Assembly: GCA_025350405.1 (NCBI GenBank)
Contig: JANXXX010000018.1
Location: forward strand, 1 to 46,447
Length of the DNA: 46,447 nucleotides
Source: Gallionella sp.
GTDB lineage: Bacteria; Pseudomonadota; Gammaproteobacteria; Burkholderiales; Gallionellaceae
Reading direction: 5' to 3'
Program-made: the position numbers and the translations under genes
The notes under the pieces: generated by a model
The model's database searches: none
Told to the model about the DNA's origin: nothing
What the model saw: the letters and a program-made list of their open reading frames with translations, nothing else
Shown: positions 8,964 to 16,795 of the stretch, piece after piece
How the letters are laid out: every line of letters starts with the position of its first letter
How positions within the stretch are numbered: position 1 is the first letter of the stretch

Positions 8964-9649
8964 CTGAACAGATTGTATTTGACAATACACCAGATTGCCC
9001 TGACTCCGTCCCGCCAGCCTATTTTTTTCCCCTCGGCATAGGTTCGCCCATAATATGAGATGCCAACCTCGTATATTCTGACATTCATTTTCGCCACCTT
9101 CGCGGTAATTTCCGGTTCAAAACCAAACCGGTTCTCTTCAATCCGGATACTCTGGATAATTTCACGCCGGAAAACTTTGTAACATGTTTCCATGTCGCTC
9201 AGGTTCAGGTTTGTGAGCATATTGGATAACAGCGTTAGGAAGCCATTTCCTACGCGGTGCCAGAAATAGAGCACCCGGTGCGGGCGCGAACCCATGAAAC
9301 GTGAACCAAAAACCACATCGGCTTTATCGTGCAGTATAGGTTCGACGAGCAGAGGATATTCGTTCGGGTCATACTCCATATCCGCATCCTGAATAATGAC
9401 GAGATCGCCGGTGGCCGCCTGGATACCTGTTCTAAGCGCGGCTCCTTTGCCCTGATTCGTTTCGTGGTACAGAATTTGGTCGACTAGCGGGGCTATGTCA
9501 CTCCGTAAAATATCCCTGGTGCCATCCCTGGAGCAATCATCAACAATGATAATTTCTTTATGCTCATAGGGTGCGGCCCGAACTGCATCAACGATGCCGC
9601 GAATAGTGTTTTTTTCGTTGTAGCAGGGGATGATAATCGAGAGTTTCAT
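8960..9649 (-). CDS. Family 2 glycosyltransferase (GtrB/DPM1-like)
   Basis: A 229-residue soluble GT2 enzyme. It has the nucleotide-binding start [14 protein letters not shown], the DDCSRDGT loop, and the metal-binding motif DADMEYDP. It resembles dolichol- and undecaprenyl-phosphate sugar synthases but lacks the C-terminal membrane helices of GtrB, so the coupled GtrA protein may supply membrane anchoring. It would transfer a sugar from a nucleotide donor to undecaprenyl phosphate on the cytosolic face. First gene of a two-gene operon with gtrA (ATGA overlap). The sugar is not deducible. Confidence 0.85.
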   Translation of the reverse strand: MKLSIIIPCYNEKNTIRGIVDAVRAAPYEHKEIIIVDDCSRDGTRDILRSDIAPLVDQILYHETNQGKGAALRTGIQAATGDLVIIQDADMEYDPNEYPLLVEPILHDKADVVFGSRFMGSRPHRVLYFWHRVGNGFLTLLSNMLTNLNLSDMETCYKVFRREIIQSIRIEENRFGFEPEITAKVAKMNVRIYEVGISYYGRTYAEGKKIGWRDGVRAIWCIVKYNLFR

Positions 9650-9658
9650 ATGTTTGAT

Positions 9659-9746
9659 GTGTTATGGCTTGGCGTGTTGCACAATTGATGTTGTGCGTAC
9701 CCAAATTGTACTCCAGCATCGAGCACACTCAAAGCAGCCATAACAC
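9659..9746. repeat. Inverted repeat between lutC and the GT2 gene
   Basis: GTGTTATGGCT (9659-9669) and AGCCATAACAC (9736-9746) are exact inverse copies 66 bp apart. Inside them GCACAA (9679-9684) and TTGTGC (9691-9696) form a small hairpin. The region must hold the lutC terminator and the GT2 promoter; I cannot assign the repeat to either. Confidence 0.4.
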
Positions 9747-9780
9747 CTTTAAATCTTACCGAGCATTCCCGGTTGGTTCT

Positions 9781-10425
9781 TCAACGCGGCGCAAGAATCA
9801 GCAGCACCCGATAAGGACCATGCGCGCCCAGCGTGACGGTCTGCTCGATATCCGCGGTGCGCGAAGGCCCGGAAATAAAATTGACCGCGCGCGGCGGCTG
9901 TTGGTGTTCCTTGCGCAGCAGATCCCAGGCATCTTCCATCGTCGCGACGATACGGCGCGGGTCGAGTAGGGCCACATGAGTTTCGGGCAACAGGCTGGTA
10001 GTGGCTGGTGTGTCTGGCCCTGACAACATCATCAAGGTGCCGGTTTCCGCGATCGCGCAGAATGCGCCGGTTACGCCGACCAGATCATGATTTTTTGCCG
10101 GGCGTGATTGCATGTCCAATCCGGCAGCGCTCCACGGCAACCCTGATAGGGACGGCCAGCATACGCCGCTGCAAGGGAGTTTCCTTTCGCGCAGATAATT
10201 CGCCAGCAGTGCAGGCACTTCCATCCTGTCACTGGTTTCCTGCACATCGCTGGAAAGTTTGAGGGCACGCTCCTTGAAGCGTGCGAGCAAGTTATCCGGG
10301 AGCGGCGGCAGCGGTCCGCGCGGGTGTAGCGCGAGATGGCTGGCTATCGTTTCTGTATGCGCGCCTGTCGTTTTATTCTTTTGCGCGTTGCGTATCTTGG
10401 CTAGTATTTTTTCGCGCGCGTTCAT
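9781..10425 (-). CDS. lutC: L-lactate utilization protein LutC
   Basis: A 214-residue member of the LutC/YkgG (LUD) family. The conserved core VGVTGAFCAIAETGTLM and the following SGPDTPATTSLLPETHVALL match the family signature VTGAD.AIAETGT plus R/LLPE.H. LutC is the third component of the LutABC complex that oxidises L-lactate to pyruvate in the cytosol; its exact biochemical part is still unclear. The ATG overlaps the lutB stop codon (ATGA). Last gene of lutABC. Confidence 0.9.
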   Translation of the reverse strand: MNAREKILAKIRNAQKNKTTGAHTETIASHLALHPRGPLPPLPDNLLARFKERALKLSSDVQETSDRMEVPALLANYLRERKLPCSGVCWPSLSGLPWSAAGLDMQSRPAKNHDLVGVTGAFCAIAETGTLMMLSGPDTPATTSLLPETHVALLDPRRIVATMEDAWDLLRKEHQQPPRAVNFISGPSRTADIEQTVTLGAHGPYRVLLILAPR

Positions 10426-11828
10426 TTGTGCGTCCTACGCTGGTACAACTCACGGAAAGTTTGGCCAGAAGGTGCAGGGAAATCGCGGCCATCAGTCCAG
10501 CCGCTAGCCCCGGGCAGCGTGTGCAACAACTTTTCTTTGCCGCCCATCGTGTGCATCAAGCGCACGCCAATTTTTGTCGCCAGTGCATACATGTTCGGAT
10601 GCAAAGCCAGCCACGCCCATGCCTTGAGCATCAAGGTTTCCTGGCGCGATTTCATGCCGCGCTGCATCTGTTTCTCGCGTAACTTGCGCAATAGGTCCGG
10701 CAACGGAATCTTCACCGGGCACACCACCGCGCAAGCGCCACAAAAGGTCGAGGCATTGGGCAGGTCGGGCGATTTTTCGAGGCCGCCCAACAATGGTGTG
10801 AGTATCGAGCCCATCGGGCCGGGATAGACCCAGCCATAAGCATGGCCGCCGATATTCTGGTACACCGGGCAATGGTTCATGCATGCGCCGCAACGTATGC
10901 AGCGCAGCATCTCCTGCATCTCTCCGCCAATCAGGCTGCTGCGGCCATTGTCGAGCAGGATGATGTGGAAATGTTGCGGGCCGTCGTGATCTTCCTTGTT
11001 TTTGTTGCCGGTCAGCACCGATACATAGTTGGTGATCGATTGCCCGGTGGCGGAACGCGGCAGCAGGCGCAGCAGCGTGGTGACGTCTTCCAGCGTCGGC
11101 ACCACTTTTTCGATGCCGGTGATCGCGACGTGTACGCGCGGCAGCGTCGTCACCAGCCGCCCGTTGCCTTCGTTGGTGACGATCAGCACCGAGCCGGTCT
11201 CGGCCACTAAAAAATTAGCACCCGAGATGCCCATGTCCGCATTGAGAAAGGCGGGGCGCAGCACTTCACGCGCCTCGCGGCACAGTTCGGCGATACCCGT
11301 CTTGCGCGGCAGCTGATGCTTCTCTGCGAACAGGTCGGAAATCTCTTCCTTGTTCTTGTGCACGACGGGAGCGACGATGTGCGAGGGCGCCTCTTTTGCG
11401 AGTTGCAGGATGTATTCGCCCAGATCGGTTTCCATCACGGCTACGCCGGCAAGCTCCAGCGCATCATTCAATCCGCACTCTTCGCTAACCATGGACTTGG
11501 ATTTGGCTGCTGTCTTTACGCCATGCTGCGTGGCGATTTCGGCGACGATGCGGTTCACGTCATCGCCGGTCTCGGCCCAGTGCACGATTGCGCCGCGCGT
11601 AGTGGCCTGTTGTTCGAAATGCAGCAGCCAGTGTTCGAGATCGTTCAGCACGCGGTCGCGGATCGCTGCCGCTGCGGTGCGTGTCTCTTGCAGATCGTGA
11701 ATCTCGCTGATGACCGCCGAGCGGCCTTCGACGAAGCGCGACTGCAAGCGCGACAACGCGTCCTGGAGTTTGACGTCGGCCAGTTTGATGGTGACCTGTT
11801 TTTTGAATTGGAGGGAGGTGTTTTGCAT
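10422..11828 (-). CDS. lutB: L-lactate utilization iron-sulfur protein LutB
   Basis: A 468-residue protein with an N-terminal LUD domain (core MGISGANFLVAETGSVLIVT) and a C-terminal ferredoxin-like domain. The domain has CIRCGACMNHCP at about residues 306-317 and CGACAVVCP near residue 361, which should hold two [4Fe-4S] clusters. LutB passes electrons from L-lactate oxidation toward the quinone pool or another acceptor. The length is close to the usual 470-480. The start overlaps the lutA stop codon by one base (TAATG) and the end overlaps lutC, so the three genes form one tightly coupled operon. Confidence 0.93.
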   Translation of the reverse strand: MQNTSLQFKKQVTIKLADVKLQDALSRLQSRFVEGRSAVISEIHDLQETRTAAAAIRDRVLNDLEHWLLHFEQQATTRGAIVHWAETGDDVNRIVAEIATQHGVKTAAKSKSMVSEECGLNDALELAGVAVMETDLGEYILQLAKEAPSHIVAPVVHKNKEEISDLFAEKHQLPRKTGIAELCREAREVLRPAFLNADMGISGANFLVAETGSVLIVTNEGNGRLVTTLPRVHVAITGIEKVVPTLEDVTTLLRLLPRSATGQSITNYVSVLTGNKNKEDHDGPQHFHIILLDNGRSSLIGGEMQEMLRCIRCGACMNHCPVYQNIGGHAYGWVYPGPMGSILTPLLGGLEKSPDLPNASTFCGACAVVCPVKIPLPDLLRKLREKQMQRGMKSRQETLMLKAWAWLALHPNMYALATKIGVRLMHTMGGKEKLLHTLPGASGWTDGRDFPAPSGQTFRELYQRRTHK

Positions 11829-12568
11829 TACTGCACCTCATCCGTATCAATACCGGACAGCACCTCGGCCACATGCAACACGCGGGTGGCGTGATCGCCA
11901 ATGCGGCGCAAACGCCCTTCGATATTCAGCAAACAACCCAAGTCTCCGCCGACGATGGCACCGGCGTGTGTGGCCACTATATGTTGGCATTTGTTGTCCG
12001 CCATGCGCGTAGACAGTTCGCCATACTTCACCGAGAACGTGCCGCCGAAGCCGCAACAGGTGGTCGATTCCAACATCTCTTTGATCGTGACACCGGGCAT
12101 CTTCGCCAGCAGCGCACGCGGCTGTTTGTAGACATTGAGTTCGCGCAGGCCGGAGCAGGAATCATGGTAGGTCAGCGATCCCTGAAATTTGCCCGGCACC
12201 TGTTTCAGCTGACCGACATTGACCAGAAAATCGGTCAGCTCGTAGGTGCGCTGGCCCAGGGCCGTGATCCTTGCCAGCAGGATCGGGTCATCCTTGAAAA
12301 GATCGGGATAATGCAAGCGTATCATCCCGGCGCAGGAGCCGGAAGGCAGAACCACATAGTCTAAGGTTTCAAATTCAGCGAGGAACTTCAACGCCAGAGC
12401 AACGGCGGATTTACGGTCGCCGGAGTTGTAGCCGGGTTGGCCGCAACAGGTTTGCTGCTCGGGAACAACGACCTCGCATCCGGCAGCTTCCAGCAATTTG
12501 ATGGTCGCAAAGCCGATGCGGGGACGCATGGAGTCAACCAGGCAAGTGACGAACAATCCTACACGCAT
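11828..12568 (-). CDS. lutA: L-lactate utilization protein LutA
   Basis: A 246-residue cysteine-rich-domain (CCG) protein. The two CCG motifs are CCGQPGYNSGD near residue 41 and TTCCGFGGTFS near residue 170, each with supporting upstream cysteines; they hold an unusual Fe-S site in GlpC/HdrB relatives. LutA is the first subunit of the LutABC L-lactate dehydrogenase system. Its operon has no lutR/GntR regulator and no LldP-type permease within this window. The 261 bp upstream separate it from a chemoreceptor gene on the same strand and should carry the lut promoter, which I could not place. Confidence 0.92.
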   Translation of the reverse strand: MRVGLFVTCLVDSMRPRIGFATIKLLEAAGCEVVVPEQQTCCGQPGYNSGDRKSAVALALKFLAEFETLDYVVLPSGSCAGMIRLHYPDLFKDDPILLARITALGQRTYELTDFLVNVGQLKQVPGKFQGSLTYHDSCSGLRELNVYKQPRALLAKMPGVTIKEMLESTTCCGFGGTFSVKYGELSTRMADNKCQHIVATHAGAIVGGDLGCLLNIEGRLRRIGDHATRVLHVAEVLSGIDTDEVQ

Positions 12569-12803
12569 CGTTTTTCTCCAGAGGTGCTATCGCAATGAGG
12601 TGCAACTATACGCTTGCAGAATTGCACATATTTGAATACTCAAACGCAACAGACCTGACCAATTCATTGCATACATTAAAGCCGACAATTACCGGTAGCG
12701 CGGCTGTGCATTAGGGTGTTTTTAATCTGAACTATCTGAAAACAGTCTTTTACCAAGTACCGCAGTCGAAACATTCAGGCACAAGAGATTTTAAAAAGCG
12801 GAC

Positions 12804-12826
12804 GGTTGGACAATGATTGTTGAACC
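12804..12826 (-). terminator. Dyad just after the chemoreceptor gene, possible terminator
   Basis: GGTTGGACAAT and ATTGTTGAACC flank a single central base and pair with two mismatches. The dyad begins four bases past the chemoreceptor stop codon. On the minus strand a CTTTTTAAAATC stretch follows about ten bases later. It could be a weak terminator or a regulator site for lutA; position favours the former. Confidence 0.4.
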
Positions 12827-12829
12827 AGT

Positions 12830-14521
12830 CTAAAACTCTTTCCAATCACCGCCCGTGTCTTCTTTAGCTTTTATCAGCCTGCTTTCATTTCTGGGCAGTG
12901 CTGGAGAGCGACGCTCGATGGCGGGTTTGGCGATGGATTTAGCGGCAGTTGTTGGCATGCCACCGCCATGTTCCAGCTTGAACACGCTCACCACTTTCGA
13001 CAAGCCAACCGCTTGTTCAAGCATAGCTTCGGCGGCGGCGTTTGCTTCTTCCACCAGTGCAGCGTTTTGCTGCGTCATTTCGTCCATCTGGATGATCGCC
13101 TGGTTGACTTGCTCGATGCCGGCGCTCTGCTCGCTGGAGGCGGCGGAGATTTCGGACATGATGTCAGTAACGCGCTTCACTGCAATGACGATCTCGTTCA
13201 TCGTTGCCCCGGCCTGGTCTACTTGTTTTGCGCCGATATCTACTTTGATCACTGAGTCACCGATCAGGGTCTTGATTTCCTTGGCCGCCGCAGCCGAGCG
13301 TTGCGCCAGGTTGCGCACCTCGGCGGCCACCACCGCGAAGCCGCGTCCCTGCTCGCCGGCGCGCGCCGCTTCCACGGCGGCATTCAACGCCAGGATATTG
13401 GTCTGGAAGGCGATGCTTTCGATGACACCGATGATGTCGACGATCTTCTTCGAGCTGGTGCTGATCGAGGCCATGGTATGCACCACCTCATTCACCGCTA
13501 GCCCGCCCTTGATGGCCACGTCGGAAGCGTTGACTGCCAGTTGGTTGGCCTGCCTGGCATTCTCGGCATTCTGCTTCACCGTGGAGGTCAGCTCTTCCAT
13601 GCTCGATGCGGTTTCTTCCAGGCTGGCTGCCTGCTCTGCGGTGCGTTGCGACAAATCGCTGTTGCCCGCTGCGATCTCCTTCGAAGTGGAGGTAATCATG
13701 TCGGTGGTGTTGCGTACGTCGGTGACGATGTCGGTGAGGCTTGCGCTCATGTGCTTCAAACCAAACAGCAGACTGGACTGATCTTTCTCCTTGGTTTCGA
13801 CCATGAAGGTGAGATCGCCTTCCGATACCTTGAGAACCACGTCTGCGGCATAATCGAGCTCGCCGCCGATCTGACGGACGAGCATCCGGCTCATGTAATA
13901 TGTAATGAGCCACGAGACCACGATCGCGAGGGCCAGAATCGCGAGTATTTCAAGCACCAGCATGTCGAAGGCGCTGCCCGCACTTTTGTAGGCATCCTGC
14001 GCCAGCCGTGTCTCGAACTGCACCAACTGATTAAAATCCTTGATCAGCAACTTGAAGGTGTCGTCCGCGTTCTGCATTCTGGCCATGCCCATGTTGACAT
14101 CCGCCGTGCTCAGATCGATTGCTGTATCGACTTCCTGCCGGTACTTGCCGAGCTTCTTGCCAACTTCTTGAGCGACCCTGATCTCCTCCCCATCCAGCCC
14201 GGGTAGCGCAGCGAAACGGGTGATGTTGTTGTTCACGCTATCGATCAGCACGTCTTGTTCGTCGATGATCTGCTTGATCTTGTCGGCCTTTAGATTGCCG
14301 AGCCATGTGAACAGCCGATACACATTGGAATGTACCTCGCTGATTGTCTGCGCTGATTCGGCCACGTGGCGGTAGTTGCCAATGCGGTTGTTGTACAGAT
14401 CGGACAAGGACGAGTTCTGCTGTGTCAGCGCAACGTAGGAGGCTGCACCCAGCAGCACGAGGAAAGCGATGGCCACCGCTGGCGCCACCAGTATTTTGTG
14501 CAAGACTTTCATTGTTGCCAT
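12830..14521 (-). CDS. Methyl-accepting chemotaxis protein
   Basis: A 563-residue chemoreceptor. Helix TM1 (residues about 12-32) is followed by a periplasmic four-helix-bundle ligand domain, TM2 (about 188-210), a HAMP domain, and a cytoplasmic signalling domain. The signalling tip contains the expected [20 protein letters not shown] hairpin that contacts CheA/CheW. The protein ends in DWKEF, which fits the C-terminal xWxxF pentapeptide that docks CheR/CheB. No Cache domain is present in it, but the gene just upstream encodes a secreted single-Cache protein. The 57-bp gap suggests one operon. The neighbouring lut genes make lactate or a related acid a reasonable but unproven attractant. Confidence 0.92.
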   Translation of the reverse strand: MATMKVLHKILVAPAVAIAFLVLLGAASYVALTQQNSSLSDLYNNRIGNYRHVAESAQTISEVHSNVYRLFTWLGNLKADKIKQIIDEQDVLIDSVNNNITRFAALPGLDGEEIRVAQEVGKKLGKYRQEVDTAIDLSTADVNMGMARMQNADDTFKLLIKDFNQLVQFETRLAQDAYKSAGSAFDMLVLEILAILALAIVVSWLITYYMSRMLVRQIGGELDYAADVVLKVSEGDLTFMVETKEKDQSSLLFGLKHMSASLTDIVTDVRNTTDMITSTSKEIAAGNSDLSQRTAEQAASLEETASSMEELTSTVKQNAENARQANQLAVNASDVAIKGGLAVNEVVHTMASISTSSKKIVDIIGVIESIAFQTNILALNAAVEAARAGEQGRGFAVVAAEVRNLAQRSAAAAKEIKTLIGDSVIKVDIGAKQVDQAGATMNEIVIAVKRVTDIMSEISAASSEQSAGIEQVNQAIIQMDEMTQQNAALVEEANAAAEAMLEQAVGLSKVVSVFKLEHGGGMPTTAAKSIAKPAIERRSPALPRNESRLIKAKEDTGGDWKEF

Positions 14522-14578
14522 TCCTTCTCGGTGGTATCGCAGGTAGCGGCAGGAAGGTGATTCCCGCCGCCCACGCTA

Positions 14579-15052
14579 TTATTTGTAAATACCTCCGCAG
14601 ACGAGGGTTGCATCGTCAAGGTGATCGCAGTACATCGACTTGGGCTCGACCTTCTTCGACACTGGATTGGTTTGCTTGTAGTCCGCCCAAAACGCCGCCT
14701 TGGACTTGGCCAGTTCCATACGCTCGCGCACGAACTCCTTGCCGTCCACATCCTTGAGGTCGATCAGCACTTTGCCCACCATTTTCTCGTTTGCGCCGTG
14801 AGCCCAGACTGTTCCATCGGTGCCCCACACTGTCAGATACAAATCGCCTTCCGTGAACTGGCCTTGTTTATTGGTAATTTCCGCATAGCCTTTCTCCTTG
14901 CCGTTCGTCTTGATGTAAGCGATGCCCTTCTTCACCATCGCCTCGGCTTGCTTGGCGGTCGCTTTATCCGCTGCCCACGACGTTCCGCCCGCTAATGCTA
15001 CAGTTGCCATCGCTACAATCGCTGCTACCTTCTTCAACGCTTTGAATACCAT
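14579..15052 (-). CDS. Secreted single-Cache domain protein
   Basis: A 157-residue protein with a Sec signal peptide (MVFKALKKV, hydrophobic core, cleavage around TSWA/ADK) and one Cache domain. Its core GDLYLTVWGTDGTVWAHG and NEKMVGK match the sCache_2-type fold that binds small carboxylates. GGAGG at 15060-15064 sits eight bases before the ATG at 15052, so I choose this start over the ATG at 15064. The protein has no membrane anchor. Located directly upstream of a chemoreceptor whose own periplasmic part is a helical bundle, it may be a soluble ligand-binding partner for it. Confidence 0.82.
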   Translation of the reverse strand: MVFKALKKVAAIVAMATVALAGGTSWAADKATAKQAEAMVKKGIAYIKTNGKEKGYAEITNKQGQFTEGDLYLTVWGTDGTVWAHGANEKMVGKVLIDLKDVDGKEFVRERMELAKSKAAFWADYKQTNPVSKKVEPKSMYCDHLDDATLVCGGIYK

Positions 15053-15064
15053 CTTAGCCTCCAT

Positions 15065-15441
15065 TTTCGTTGGTTGGATTTCACTTCACATTTCTCCGGC
15101 GCGATCGGGCCTGCCCATAGACCTGCTTTTCGCCGCAAGTTGCGCGACGCTCTTCGCCCTACCGTGCCGGAAAACCGTTTATTCTACATATTCCTCGGTC
15201 CACAAAGTCCCTACCGGGAAGACAACCTTTGCGGCCGTCATTCAGCGTTCGGGCCAGTTCATGGAGCTGTAGAAAAAATATCTTCACACCCGCATCGTGC
15301 CGTGAATCAAATTGAATATCAAGTTGAAGTTCAGATATTGGCGCGATGCTAATCGTGCAATATTGTAAATGACGCTCTTAAAGCACTCATCGATTATGTG
15401 CCTGTGCGTCGTCATGCAGAGCATTGAAGCCGGCTGAAGAT
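15065..15441. other. Gene-free stretch
   Basis: No coding sequence with family support is visible on either strand. It should contain the promoter of the Cache/chemoreceptor operon and the end of the GlcG-like gene transcript. I found no convincing terminator, sigma-54 or sigma-28 promoter. Confidence 0.5.
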
Positions 15442-15861
15442 TTACCGGTTCAGCTGTTCAAGAAATACACTGATGCCGGCGCGGGCGATCTGCGCATCCT
15501 CAGGAGATTTGACGCCGGACACACCCACGGCCCCCACGCATTCTCCATCAACCAATATTTGTTCCCCACCTTCGACCATCGTGAGTCCGCCTGGGACGGA
15601 CAGAAAAGCGTTGCGACCGCCAGCCACTACATCTTCGTAGACTTTTGATGCCCTGCGTCCCATCGCCGAGGTGTGCGCCTTGCCAGTGGCGATGTTCGGG
15701 CTGGTCAAGGGCGCACCATCCAGGCGCTGCAACCACATTAAATGGCCGCCATCGTCGACGATGGCAATAGTCACGGCCCAATTCTGGCGCAACGCCTCGC
15801 TTTCACAGCCTGCTGCAATGATCTTCACATCGGCCAGCGTCAAACATTTTTTAATTTTCAT
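15442..15861 (-). CDS. GlcG/HbpS-family protein
   Basis: A 139-residue protein of the GlcG/HbpS (DUF336) family, with the typical AIVDDGGHLMWLQRLDGAP and the glycine-rich PGGLTMVEGGEQILVDG followed by GAVGVSGVKSPEDAQIA. Family members are linked to glycolate (glc) and diol (pdu/dha) operons, and HbpS binds haem; the GlcG role is unknown. The frame is open upstream to 15900, but the ATG at 15861 gives the usual family length. It lies 61 bp after the IclR gene on the same strand and about 17 kb from the glcDEF genes here, which supports a shared theme of glycolate metabolism. Confidence 0.85.
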   Translation of the reverse strand: MKIKKCLTLADVKIIAAGCESEALRQNWAVTIAIVDDGGHLMWLQRLDGAPLTSPNIATGKAHTSAMGRRASKVYEDVVAGGRNAFLSVPGGLTMVEGGEQILVDGECVGAVGVSGVKSPEDAQIARAGISVFLEQLNR

Positions 15862-15922
15862 TGAGTCTCTACTTATGGTGAATTGATTCGAAATATTCAA
15901 ATCGGTATGGCAAATATCTTTG

Positions 15923-16705
15923 CTACGTTGCGTGAAAACCGAGCTGTTTGGAAATCTGCTTGCCGGTATCCATGACTTGAACTATCCATTCATCGCGGCG
16001 CCGTTCTATCGGCGCCGACACGGACAATCCGGCGACCACCTGGCCGCTGGCATCACGTATCAGCGTGCCTATGCATCCTACCCCGAGTTCCGCCTCTTCA
16101 TTATCCAGAGCATAGCCGTGTTTTGTTGCGGCGATACAGTCTTGCAGCAGGGCAGTTATCTGGGTGTGAGTGTGGACCGTATACGCGGGTAGCTTGCTGT
16201 GCTTGGCATAACTGCGGCACGCCGCTTCGCCTTGCTCGCCCAGCATCAGCTTGCCGACCGCAGTGACATGCAAGGGCGCGCGGCTGCCGATCACTTGTTC
16301 CACCCGTATCATGCGCTTGGCGAGTGTACGCTCGATGTAGACGACCTCATCGCCTTCGCGCACGGTCAGGTTGACTGTCTCGCCCAAGTGGTCGCGCAGT
16401 TTTTCCATCAGCGGCAACGCAATTTTTCTGATGTCCACGCTGGCGTGAACCCGGCTACCCAGCTGCATCAGCTTGACGCCCAATTGGTAGTTTCCCCTGC
16501 TGGTGCGCTCTACGAAACCTTGTTCTGCCAGCGACGAAAGGATGCGGAAGGCGGTGGACGGGTGTAATCCAGTTTCAGCCGAGAGTATCTTCAGACTCAC
16601 CGGCTCTTCGTGCGCCGCGATCACGTCCAGCAGCCCTGCCAGCCGTTCGATGACTTGTATGGAATTCGAGCCTTCCTGTAATTTGCGCTTGGGCATATTT
16701 CGCAT
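15923..16705 (-). CDS. IclR-family transcriptional regulator
   Basis: A 260-residue regulator with an N-terminal winged helix-turn-helix (VSLKILSAETGLHPSTAFRI) and a C-terminal IclR effector-binding domain (RAPLHVTAVGKLML, followed later by GVGCIGTLIRDASG). IclR proteins bind palindromes near their own promoter and respond to small acids such as glyoxylate, pyruvate or aromatic acids. It is divergent from the TPP-enzyme gene and shares a 90-bp intergenic region with an inverted repeat. Start is ATG 16705 or ATG 16696, with no clear Shine-Dalgarno at either. It probably controls the TPP enzyme and itself; a wider role over the glycolate genes is inference. Confidence 0.9.
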   Translation of the reverse strand: MRNMPKRKLQEGSNSIQVIERLAGLLDVIAAHEEPVSLKILSAETGLHPSTAFRILSSLAEQGFVERTSRGNYQLGVKLMQLGSRVHASVDIRKIALPLMEKLRDHLGETVNLTVREGDEVVYIERTLAKRMIRVEQVIGSRAPLHVTAVGKLMLGEQGEAACRSYAKHSKLPAYTVHTHTQITALLQDCIAATKHGYALDNEEAELGVGCIGTLIRDASGQVVAGLSVSAPIERRRDEWIVQVMDTGKQISKQLGFHAT

Positions 16706-16732
16706 TGTGAAAACGATTATGTATTGCGAAAT
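16697..16732. promoter_or_regulatory. Candidate IclR operator
   Basis: ATTTCGCA (16697-16704) and TGCGAAAT (16725-16732) are a perfect 8-bp inverted repeat with 20 bp between arms. It overlaps the iclR start codon region and lies upstream of the divergent TPP-enzyme gene, a typical place for autoregulation. The AT-rich TATATAAC just beyond could be a -10 region. Confidence 0.5.
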
Positions 16733-16795
16733 TATATAACAAGCCGTATTCTGCCAACAAGTAATTTTTAGCGGCTGAATTTTAGGAGCAAGGAT

